This document shows, piece by piece, positions 5,806 through 11,077 of a stretch of 11,077 nt of DNA. The translations under genes and the position numbers were made by a program. The notes below the pieces were generated by a model, which was given only the letters and a program-made list of their open reading frames with translations, was not told the DNA's origin and made no database searches. The stretch is from Clostridium_AI sp002297865 (GTDB lineage Bacteria; Bacillota; Clostridia; Lachnospirales; Lachnospiraceae): positions 1 to 11,077 of the forward strand of contig CALFNR010000122.1 in assembly GCA_937903005.1 (NCBI GenBank), in the 5' to 3' direction. Every line of letters starts with the position of its first letter. Within the stretch, counting starts at the first letter, position 1.

Positions 5806-5822
5806 TTAATATTAATTTGTAT
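5785..5822. promoter_or_regulatory. 38-bp palindromic operator overlapping the promoter
   Basis: Arms 5785-5801 and 5806-5822 are a perfect 17-bp inverted repeat (ATACAAATTAATATTAA and complement) around TCAA. It covers the -35 and most of the spacer of the promoter. The symmetry and location fit a repressor site, probably for the downstream gene product itself. No G/C stem or T-run of terminator form is present. Confidence 0.75.
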
Positions 5823-5864
5823 TTATTTTGTAAGTCTTTTTGATATCAGGTACAGACGTTTGCC

Positions 5865-5893
5865 AATCAAAAAGGCCGGTCACATGACCGGCC
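5865..5893 (-). terminator. Intrinsic terminator after the 219-aa gene
   Basis: GGCCGGTCA (5874-5882) pairs with TGACCGGCC (5885-5893); the minus-strand transcript then runs into TTTTTGATTGG. A near-identical terminator lies at 8264-8290. Confidence 0.9.
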
Positions 5894-5950
5894 CGATTTC
5901 TCAGAAGCTTCTATTTTTTATCGTTTTCGGGTATACCTCCATTCAATCAC

Positions 5951-6610
5951 TTATTGAGGAAACCACATTTTTAAATGCTCGATGAACCGCTGCTTATTGC
6001 GATTATCCTGTTCTTCTTTTTCTGTCTCTCTAAGCGCTTGCTGGTACTTTTCCTCTGCCTCTTCCTCAGATGGCATTTTTTCTTTAAAAGCCGGATGATA
6101 TGCTTCCAGCTCTTCATATGTCGGTTTAAGTTTCTCTACCTGTTCTCTCGTAATTCCAAGCTTGACCATGATGAAAGTATCACAAATTCCATGCTTAGAC
6201 AATTCCATTACTGCATACTTATTCGGATCTTTTCTCCAGATATCCAAAGCTGATGGTTCAACAGTATAGAATTTTGCTACCTCTTTAATATAAGTCTTTC
6301 TATCTATACCATTTGATACATACTCTTTTTTCTCGACATTTTCCAAAAAATCCCGAAAATTCTTTACCGTGTCCATTAATTTTGCCGCAGCACATCCATT
6401 TATATAATCTACCTTCCAACTGCATTTTTTTGCTATTTCTTCGGTTTTTTCCTGTGATAAGCCAGTGTAGCGTGCTACAGCTTCACATACAGAATCGTAA
6501 AAAGGAAAATCAACTTTTTCCCATAAGATTCGTTCGGCAATCTGTTCTTTTTGCTTCTGAAGCTCTTCTTCCAGATATCTTTGAATCTCTGGATCGTTCT
6601 TATCTATCAT
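5951..6610 (-). CDS. Unknown 219-aa protein, paralogue of the 292-aa neighbour
   Basis: I do not recognise a named family. The protein is soluble, highly charged and helical. Residues 1-75 carry one copy of a module that occurs twice in the upstream 292-aa gene: DPEIQRYLEEELQKQKEQIA, then about 25 residues on TGLSQEKTEEIAKKCSWKV. The TGLSxEEIxxI pattern resembles the C-terminal tail of Rpn/PD-(D/E)XK transposase-family proteins, but no nuclease core is present, so this is only a hint. Residues about 125-195 match the 292-aa C-terminal part (WRKDPNKYAVMELSKHGI, then EELEAYHPAFKEKMPSEEEA). A basic tail ends in HLKMWFPQ. The SD GGAGG lies 7 nt before ATG 6610, inside the last of four repeat-like units that fill the 100-bp gap to the 292-aa gene. 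Cotranscription and ending at the terminator 5865-5893 are likely. Confidence 0.8.
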   Translation of the reverse strand: MIDKNDPEIQRYLEEELQKQKEQIAERILWEKVDFPFYDSVCEAVARYTGLSQEKTEEIAKKCSWKVDYINGCAAAKLMDTVKNFRDFLENVEKKEYVSNGIDRKTYIKEVAKFYTVEPSALDIWRKDPNKYAVMELSKHGICDTFIMVKLGITREQVEKLKPTYEELEAYHPAFKEKMPSEEEAEEKYQQALRETEKEEQDNRNKQRFIEHLKMWFPQ

Positions 6611-6628
6611 GTCTGTACCTCCTTTTTA

Positions 6629-6715
6629 CACCACCTTTTAAAGAAATGGACTCCCAGGTGCACCACCTATAGTGCCTAAATGAACCACCTATAGCGCCTT
6701 TTTGCACCACCTATA
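6629..6715 (-). repeat. SD-like 22-bp repeats between the two paralogues
   Basis: On the minus strand AGGTGGTGCA-like segments begin at 6712, 6690, 6668 and 6636, giving spacings of 22, 22 and 32 nt. The first two full units are TATAGGTGGTGCAAAAAGG plus CGC and TATAGGTGGTTCATTTAGG plus CAC. The first unit overlaps the TAG stop of the 292-aa gene and the last merges into the SD AAAAAGGAGG of the 219-aa gene. Function is unknown. Confidence 0.7.
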
Positions 6716-7589
6716 CTTGCTCGCGTTCTTCCTTCTGGTATGCTTCTTCCAATTCTTCATCAGACACTTTTTCTGTCTTAAAAACCGGATGGTATGCATG
6801 TAGTTCCGCATCTGTTGGATATAGTGTCAGAAACTCATCTTCTCTTATATGTAATCCATCCAGGAAGTCCGACTTCAATGATACACGTGACGCAAGTTCC
6901 ATCACGGCATACTTATCTGGATTTTTTCTCCATGCTTTTAGGATTTCCGGATCTATATGAGTGTCCACAAATTCTTCTTTTATGGCATCATCACTTGCTG
7001 CGTTTTTTAGCATTTGCCGGAAGCGTTCTACTTTCTCTATAAGTCTGTCCTGCTCGCAACGAACTTTATACCGTAGTTTCCAGCGGCATTTTTTATCAAT
7101 CTTTTCAATTTCTTCTTCGGATAAGTCGACCCAGTATGCAATATCCTCATTTGACAGACTGGTAAGCAATGATTTCCACATGTCCAGCCATATTAGTCGT
7201 TCTGCAATACGTTCTTTCTGCTTTTTCAATTCTTCGTCCACATATTCTTTAATCTCCGGATTCTTTTTGTCTACCGTATCGTTTTCTATATTTGTTGCTG
7301 CATTGTTGGGCTCTTCTACCTCTGCCCCTGGTATCTTTTTCCCAAAAATTGAATTGGATTCTTTTTGTCCCACGGATGTATATCCAAGTTTTCGGCAGTA
7401 TTTTGCTACAATTTTTCTTATTTCTTCTTTAGATAATCCGGTAGCATATTTGACATCTTCTTGTGTTGGGCCGATGAAATGCGGCTTTGTTAGATTTTGC
7501 CATATTATTCGTACTACGATCATCTCTTTTTGCTTCTGAAGTTCTTCTTCCAGATATCTCTGAATCTCTGGATCTTTTCTATCTATCAT
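6711..7589 (-). CDS. Unknown 292-aa protein with internal duplication, paralogue of the 219-aa gene
   Basis: No named family is recognised. Two copies of one helical module are visible: residues 6-70 (DPEIQRYLEEELQKQKEMI, then TGLSKEEIRKIVAKYCRKLG) and about 108-175 (NPEIKEYVDEELKKQKERIA, then VDLSEEEIEKIDKKCRWKLR), joined by a polar linker. Residues 210-292 match the C-terminal part of the 219-aa protein (WRKNPDKYAVMELASRV, DAELHAYHPVFKTEKVSDEE). The protein has no signal peptide or membrane segment. The LSxEEIxKI helix pair recalls tails of Rpn-type proteins without their nuclease domain; this is weak. RBS AAAGGAG lies upstream of ATG 7589. The first 22 codons are almost identical in DNA to the downstream paralogue, while the rest has diverged, which suggests recent exchange at the 5' ends. 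Confidence 0.8.
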   Translation of the reverse strand: MIDRKDPEIQRYLEEELQKQKEMIVVRIIWQNLTKPHFIGPTQEDVKYATGLSKEEIRKIVAKYCRKLGYTSVGQKESNSIFGKKIPGAEVEEPNNAATNIENDTVDKKNPEIKEYVDEELKKQKERIAERLIWLDMWKSLLTSLSNEDIAYWVDLSEEEIEKIDKKCRWKLRYKVRCEQDRLIEKVERFRQMLKNAASDDAIKEEFVDTHIDPEILKAWRKNPDKYAVMELASRVSLKSDFLDGLHIREDEFLTLYPTDAELHAYHPVFKTEKVSDEELEEAYQKEEREQV

Positions 7590-7663
7590 TCCTTCCTCAC
7601 TCCTTTACTCTCACTATCCTTAGTTAGAAATACAATACCGGCTAAAGCGGCAGTTTGTTCCAG

Positions 7664-7691
7664 ATTTGCTTTTGACGACAAAAGAGCAAAT
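7664..7691. other. Imperfect hairpin upstream of the 292-aa gene
   Basis: ATTTGCTTTTG (7664-7674) pairs with C-AAAA-GCAAAT (7679-7691) with a 2-nt bulge and an ACGA loop. Neither strand has a T-run, so it is not a clear terminator. It lies in the 139-bp gap between the small gene and the 292-aa gene, where no strong promoter was found. Confidence 0.4.
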
Positions 7692-7728
7692 GTGATGGAA
7701 AGCCTTCTCTTATAGTTTGTTTACGAGT

Positions 7729-7974
7729 TTAGGAATCGGAATCCATTTCAGTTGAAATGATTTTCAAAAGTTGCTTAACGATATCGTTTAGGGTAAGGCC
7801 ATCATTTTGATGTTGCTCAACCCATGGATAAACCACTTTTATAGGATCCAGGTTTGGATCGAAATAATTCATACATTTTAGTGTTTCTAGTGGATGTTTT
7901 AGCACTCGATCACTCTCCTGAGCAGTGAGAGTCAAGTTTAGCAATGCATTGATTTGGCGTTTTGATATTTTCAT
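7729..7974 (-). CDS. Small unknown protein (81 aa)
   Basis: I do not recognise this protein. ATG 7974 is preferred because AAGGAGGA lies about 6 nt before it; a longer reading from ATG 8013 would place that ribosome site inside the gene. The product begins MKISKRQINALLNLTLTAQE and continues with SDRVLKHPLETLKCMNYFD, PWVEQHQNDGLTLNDIVKQL and an acidic C-terminus. It looks like a compact helical soluble protein with no membrane segment. Its roughly 100-nt leader can fold (8005-8048) and follows a TATAAT box at 8086-8081. The gene stands between a relic-rich gap and the paralogous pair, and no partner can be named. Confidence 0.65.
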   Translation of the reverse strand: MKISKRQINALLNLTLTAQESDRVLKHPLETLKCMNYFDPNLDPIKVVYPWVEQHQNDGLTLNDIVKQLLKIISTEMDSDS

Positions 7975-8004
7975 TGTGTCATCCTCCTTGAATTTACGTT
8001 TGTG

Positions 8005-8048
8005 AAGCCCCACACCTAAGTTCGCAAATGAGCTATAAGCGAGGGCTT
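8005..8048 (-). ncRNA. Structured 5' leader of the small gene (putative)
   Basis: AAGCCC (8005-8010) pairs with GGGCTT (8043-8048), and directly inside one side TCGC (8022-8025) pairs with GCGA (8039-8042), giving a stacked stem with an asymmetric internal loop (8011-8021). It lies between a TATAAT box and the SD of the 81-aa gene. It matches no riboswitch class that I recognise. Confidence 0.35.
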
Positions 8049-8080
8049 TCTACCGCGTTTGCTTTTTTGCCTATGTCTAC

Positions 8081-8086
8081 ATTATA
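8081..8086 (-). promoter_or_regulatory. Possible -10 box for the 81-aa gene
   Basis: A perfect TATAAT on the minus strand lies about 107 nt upstream of ATG 7974. No good -35 box is found at 16-18 nt, so the promoter is weak or needs an activator. Confidence 0.4.
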
Positions 8087-8263
8087 CAATTTTTAAAAAG
8101 TCCACGTTTCTATTTCATTTTCAGATAAGCAAAAATTGCCGTTTTTGCGGTTTAAATTCTTAATATTTTCTTAATTCGTAAAAATCATGCATGTGAAGCG
8201 GTCGGAAGGTCACTTACGGTGATGAAGTCGCAGATTAGAGAGGATGATTTTTTATTATTCAAA
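8087..8263. other. Intergenic stretch without a recognised gene
   Basis: No reading frame with a start, ribosome site and protein-like composition was found. A short hairpin GCAAAAA/TTTTTGC (8129-8135, 8142-8148) is present without a T-run. The area lies between the terminator at 8264-8290 and the small gene's -10 box. Confidence 0.5.
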
Positions 8264-8290
8264 TCAAAAAGACCGGTCACATGACCGGCC
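8264..8290 (-). terminator. Intrinsic terminator, near copy of the one at 5865-5893
   Basis: GACCGGTCA (8271-8279) and TGACCGGCC (8282-8290) form a stem with one G-U pair, followed on the minus strand by TTTTTGATTTG. Stem, loop and tail nearly equal those of the terminator after the 219-aa gene. It ends the transcript coming from the cell-wall-binding gene and relic. Confidence 0.85.
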
Positions 8291-8305
8291 TGAAGTTGAA
8301 TGAGC

Positions 8306-8425
8306 TTATAAAGTCATTTTCTGATATGCTTCCTCTGTTTCTTCCTCTAGTCAACTACCCACCACCTAAAGCTAGTGGATAGTTGACCTAATAGCTTCCA
8401 GCTCTTCTGCTGGCGGATCTATCCC
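8306..8425 (-). pseudogene. Relic of a third copy of the 292/219-aa family
   Basis: In one minus frame 8425-8388 reads GIDPPAEELEAI, matching KPTYEELEAY and YPTDAELHAY of the two intact paralogues. In another frame 8347-8306 reads EEETEEAYQKMTL then stop, matching their EEELEEAYQK-like C-termini (DEELEEAYQK in the 292-aa protein). The two pieces are in the order expected for the C-terminal region and are separated by a palindromic hairpin. The relic is followed by the same type of terminator as the 219-aa gene. Upstream, an open stretch without a start (8541-8422, ending in WLCECKEAVREIMG) may be another fragment. Confidence 0.55.
8350..8387. repeat. Palindromic hairpin inserted in the relic
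   Basis: GTCAACTACCCAC (8350-8362) and GTGGATAGTTGAC (8375-8387) are inverted repeats with one mismatch and a 12-nt loop. The left half plus CACCTAAAG resembles the hairpin ends of IS200/IS605-family elements from memory, but no transposase gene is present. It may be a small non-autonomous insertion or scar. Confidence 0.5.
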
Positions 8426-8522
8426 ATAATCTCCCTCACTGCTTCTTTACATTCACATAGCCATTTTTCAGTGATGAGTGAACTACTTAGATACAAGTAA
8501 CTAAGAATTCTCGCCGGAACTT

Positions 8523-9665
8523 TTAAAATCCATACTGTTGTCTAATTGCATCATTTTCTTGCTGAAAATCAGCTCTGGTTGTAGATACAAGATTGAAATT
8601 TCGATCATATTCATCCCCTCCGGCTTCTAAGTCTATAAATACAGGAAAACCATCTCCCCCAGTCCAAGTTAACTTAGAATGAGGCATAAGCCCACTGCAC
8701 TGTCCAAAATTATCTGCTTGTCTATATGTTGCTCCATGCGAAATGTAAATTTCTTTTATTGTACTTGGATCTGTAATTGATGAATCAAAATATTTATAAA
8801 TTAATGTCCCTGGATAGTAGCTAAATTCACCATATGGTTTTTGTGTACCAACCCATTTATTTGTTGTTGTTCCTTTAATCGGATAATATACGCAATATCC
8901 ATTTTTATAATAAATTATAAATCCACTTGCGCGCCCATGCACGGTGTTTAATGCAACTTCTCCTGCCTCGTATTTGTTGATTCCTGTCTGATAATCATCT
9001 GGTGTAACGACTAATAGCTCTCCATAAACTTTATTCTGATCTCTTGTGTTATTCGCCATAAGAAATGCAGTCTTACTCAATCCATTTGGAAGATACCCTG
9101 CTGGATCGTATGCTGGAATATTATCGGCGTTAGATGCTGATGTCTCAGGGTTTGCTGTATTTGTTGTTTTTGTCTGCACGACACCGTTGACTGTCCACTG
9201 ACCCTTTTCGTTTACAGCATATCCATCTGGTGTAGTTGTGCTTACATACATGTGTCCATCATTTGTATCGAAGTAATAGCATTCTGAAGCTCCATCTCCA
9301 TCCGTGTCAATCCACATCCAACCGCCAGACTGTTTTTCACCAAATCCGTGTTGTCTTTCTCTATCGTACTGATCCTTTGTCTGTACTACATTCTGATATA
9401 CCCACTGTCCGTCTTCATTAACATAGTACCCATCCGGAGTTGATGTGTTGGAAAGCATGTTGCCATTTGCATCGAAATAATAACATTTTCCATCGATCCA
9501 GTGCCATCCATTTGAGTATACCGCTCCGGATGCATCCTTTACATACTGCCATGTTCCATTTTTCTGCTTCCATCCGACCGTATTATCCGCAAACGTCGGC
9601 ATAATCATCGCTATTGACAGTGCAGCTGCGGATAATGCAATTAGCTTACTTTTTCTTATCTTCAT
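8523..9665 (-). CDS. Secreted cell-wall-binding repeat protein
   Basis: The 380-aa protein has a Sec signal peptide: basic MKIRKSK, a hydrophobic core, and probable cleavage after TFA at residue 26. Residues about 30-165 contain choline-binding-like wall-binding repeats, recognisable as GWKQKNGTWQYVKD, GWHWIDGKCYYFDANGNM, TPDGYYVNEDGQWV, GGWMWIDTDGD, and TPDGYAVNEKGQWT. These bind cell-wall polymers in related Firmicutes proteins. A Thr/Asn/Ser-rich linker follows, then a C-terminal domain of about 190 residues that I do not recognise (GELLVVTPDDYQTGINKYEA, GRASGFIIYYKNGYCVYYP, EIYISHGATYRQADNFGQ). No catalytic motif is evident. ATG 9665 follows AAAGGAG by 6 nt. The 37-bp gap to the upstream AAA gene leaves no room for a promoter, so cotranscription is likely unless a promoter lies within that gene. 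Confidence 0.88.
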   Translation of the reverse strand: MKIRKSKLIALSAAALSIAMIMPTFADNTVGWKQKNGTWQYVKDASGAVYSNGWHWIDGKCYYFDANGNMLSNTSTPDGYYVNEDGQWVYQNVVQTKDQYDRERQHGFGEKQSGGWMWIDTDGDGASECYYFDTNDGHMYVSTTTPDGYAVNEKGQWTVNGVVQTKTTNTANPETSASNADNIPAYDPAGYLPNGLSKTAFLMANNTRDQNKVYGELLVVTPDDYQTGINKYEAGEVALNTVHGRASGFIIYYKNGYCVYYPIKGTTTNKWVGTQKPYGEFSYYPGTLIYKYFDSSITDPSTIKEIYISHGATYRQADNFGQCSGLMPHSKLTWTGGDGFPVFIDLEAGGDEYDRNFNLVSTTRADFQQENDAIRQQYGF

Positions 9666-9702
9666 ATTTATCTCCTTTCAACCACTTATTACGATTAGCA
9701 CT

Positions 9703-11077
9703 TTATTTTTTCTTTACCATGCAGCGTTTCTTAAAAAACGAAATGCCGTAACATAGTATCTTATCGTAGTCATCCTCATACTCCTTTGCATACATCCGAT
9801 CATCAATTTGATGCAAAGCCATATCACATTCGTTTTCCAGATTTTCCAGTACTTTTGTGTACTTTGCCTCAAAGATTGCAACACGAGCATTGATGGAATC
9901 ATAAACGACTACATCACTTCGTCCTTCTCCATGCTCCTTGTTGGAATCAACCATATATCCGGCACCTGTAAAAATTCCTGCAAGGAAAGCGTGATAAAAA
10001 TCTTCCCGATAGTCATGATAGCTAATGGTACGCCGAAGTAGGACATTCATTTCTTTTGTAATACCCTCGCTGTCACCGTTCCAGACTGCATTAAACAAAT
10101 CATTTCGGTTCCACTTCTTCGTACTGTCATCGAACCATTTGATGACTGTCGTTTCAAAAATCTCTTTGATTTCTGCATTTGGAATCATAAGAGCAACCAT
10201 GCCGTCAGCCACTTCACCCTTATAGTCATTTTCACGTGCTTTGGTCAAGTACCCCGTCAAGTACAACGTACTCCAGAGATTATCTTCTGAGGAATGCAGA
10301 TAATCATAGGTTAAGTTTTCATCCACACGTTGAACGATACAGCCACCAGCCATCAGCGTTTCAAGCTTCTTTGTAATAGTACTGCCTGCATAATCGATAA
10401 AGGAACGGATGATGGCATTGTCACTTGTATTCTTCCAATAGCTGATTGGCTTTGCCTTCGGATCATGCTGTAACTCCAGTATATAATTCATAACATCCCA
10501 CGGGCAGTAAACATCGAAGTCACCGAAATGGTAACCGTCGTACCATCTCTTAATGGCATCCGCCTGCTCTGTCTGATGTGCATCCTCTAGCAACTGGTCA
10601 ACCTCGCTCTGTACAAAGCCGAAATACTCATTCAAGCGTGAGTTTGTGATCGTATCTGATACGAAATTATTAGTTCCTGTAAAGATGCTCTCTTTTGCAA
10701 TCTTTAAGCAGCCTGTAACAACTGCAAAACGAAGTGCCTGATTGTCTTTTAGTGCTTGCATCAATCCCTTCATAAGATCGAGCATTTCATCATAATAACC
10801 GTTGTTGTTCGCTTTTGCCACAGGAACATCATACTCATCTATAAGAAGAATTACAGGTTTTCCGTAATGTTGTTGCATCATCCTTGTAAGCAACAATAAA
10901 CTTCCCTTTGTATCTTTCAAGGGAGCATCTCCCTGCACGAGCATTCTAGCAATATCCTTATCCGCATTATCTATTTTACTACTATCCAGTAAATATAGAT
11001 GCTTTTTATATAATTCTGAGATCACCCATGTGAGCATATCGTATGCTCCGGTGAAGTCGAGGCCATCTACCTGTCGG
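9703..11077 (-). CDS. AAA-ATPase-like protein with C-terminal PD-(D/E)XK nuclease-type domain (5' partial)
   Basis: The frame is open through the right edge, with 13 further codons before the first visible Met (11037), so the N-terminus including the expected Walker A is outside the window. The visible 457 residues show a Walker B (PVILLIDEYDVPVA) and a sensor-like stretch (RFAVVTGCLKIAKESIFTGT, then NNF), both typical of the AAA-ATPase_like family (PF09820). The C-terminal part has GRSDVVVYD followed by VAIFEAKYTK, the D...ExK arrangement of the DUF1703 PD-(D/E)XK domain (PF08011) that accompanies it. These proteins are numerous in Lachnospiraceae and Bacteroidales and their role is unproven; defence or mobile-element functions are proposed. 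It ends 37 bp before the cell-wall-binding gene. The catalytic pattern appears intact. Confidence 0.9.
   Translation of the reverse strand, partial: RQVDGLDFTGAYDMLTWVISELYKKHLYLLDSSKIDNADKDIARMLVQGDAPLKDTKGSLLLLTRMMQQHYGKPVILLIDEYDVPVAKANNNGYYDEMLDLMKGLMQALKDNQALRFAVVTGCLKIAKESIFTGTNNFVSDTITNSRLNEYFGFVQSEVDQLLEDAHQTEQADAIKRWYDGYHFGDFDVYCPWDVMNYILELQHDPKAKPISYWKNTSDNAIIRSFIDYAGSTITKKLETLMAGGCIVQRVDENLTYDYLHSSEDNLWSTLYLTGYLTKARENDYKGEVADGMVALMIPNAEIKEIFETTVIKWFDDSTKKWNRNDLFNAVWNGDSEGITKEMNVLLRRTISYHDYREDFYHAFLAGIFTGAGYMVDSNKEHGEGRSDVVVYDSINARVAIFEAKYTKVLENLENECDMALHQIDDRMYAKEYEDDYDKILCYGISFFKKRCMVKKK

Noticed and set aside
6961..7539. Long plus-strand open frame of 192 codons
   Set aside because: It is antisense to the 292-aa gene, has Ser/Phe-rich shadow composition and no good ribosome site.
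8129..8148. GCAAAAA/TTTTTGC hairpin as a terminator
   Set aside because: The short AT-rich stem has no following T-run on either strand and ends no gene.
8422..8541. Open minus-strand stretch ending in WLCECKEAVREIMG
   Set aside because: It has no start codon or ribosome site and overlaps the end of the wall-binding gene; kept only as a possible relic fragment.

Overview
The window looks like the replication and partition backbone of a plasmid (or phage-plasmid/chromid) from a Gram-positive gut-type Clostridia, most likely Lachnospiraceae. The grounds are strong AGGAGG-type ribosome sites, a choline-binding-like cell-wall repeat protein, the AAA-ATPase_like/PD-(D/E)XK family that is abundant in Lachnospiraceae, and iterons next to a winged-helix Rep. 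The organism is inferred from style, not from a marker gene. Every supported gene lies on the minus strand, so transcription runs from the right edge to the left edge.

Right part (about 11077 to 7600): a 5'-truncated AAA-ATPase/nuclease-type protein; a secreted cell-wall-binding protein 37 bp behind it; a roughly 500 bp gap holding gene relics, a palindromic hairpin, a terminator and a structured leader; then a small unknown gene. Middle (7600 to 4650): two paralogous unknown genes (292 and 219 aa) separated by SD-like 22-bp repeats and closed by a strong terminator, then an alanine-rich coiled-coil protein whose promoter lies in a 38-bp palindrome, closed by its own terminator.

Left part (4630 to 1): a compact parA-parB operon, a 118-aa unknown gene coupled to a rep gene, four direct-repeat iterons plus an AT-rich stretch forming a probable origin, a terminator-like hairpin, and a long primase gene (AEP primase, PriCT-like, HTH) that runs off the left edge.

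The most striking structure is the partition locus. An 11-bp-period repeat with core TATCTTGT (ACAAGATA on the coding strand) forms two four-copy blocks that bracket a near-consensus par promoter. A third block overlaps the parB stop codon. A fourth runs in register through the 5' coding region of parB, where it is translated as two 11-residue peptide repeats. The block-promoter-block geometry recalls the R1 parC centromere, yet the motor is a ParA-type Walker ATPase and the adaptor appears to carry two ribbon-helix-helix units in one chain. Rep, primase, ParA/ParB and the KfrA-like coiled-coil protein together would give replication, segregation and possibly nucleoid-associated stabilisation of a low-copy replicon.
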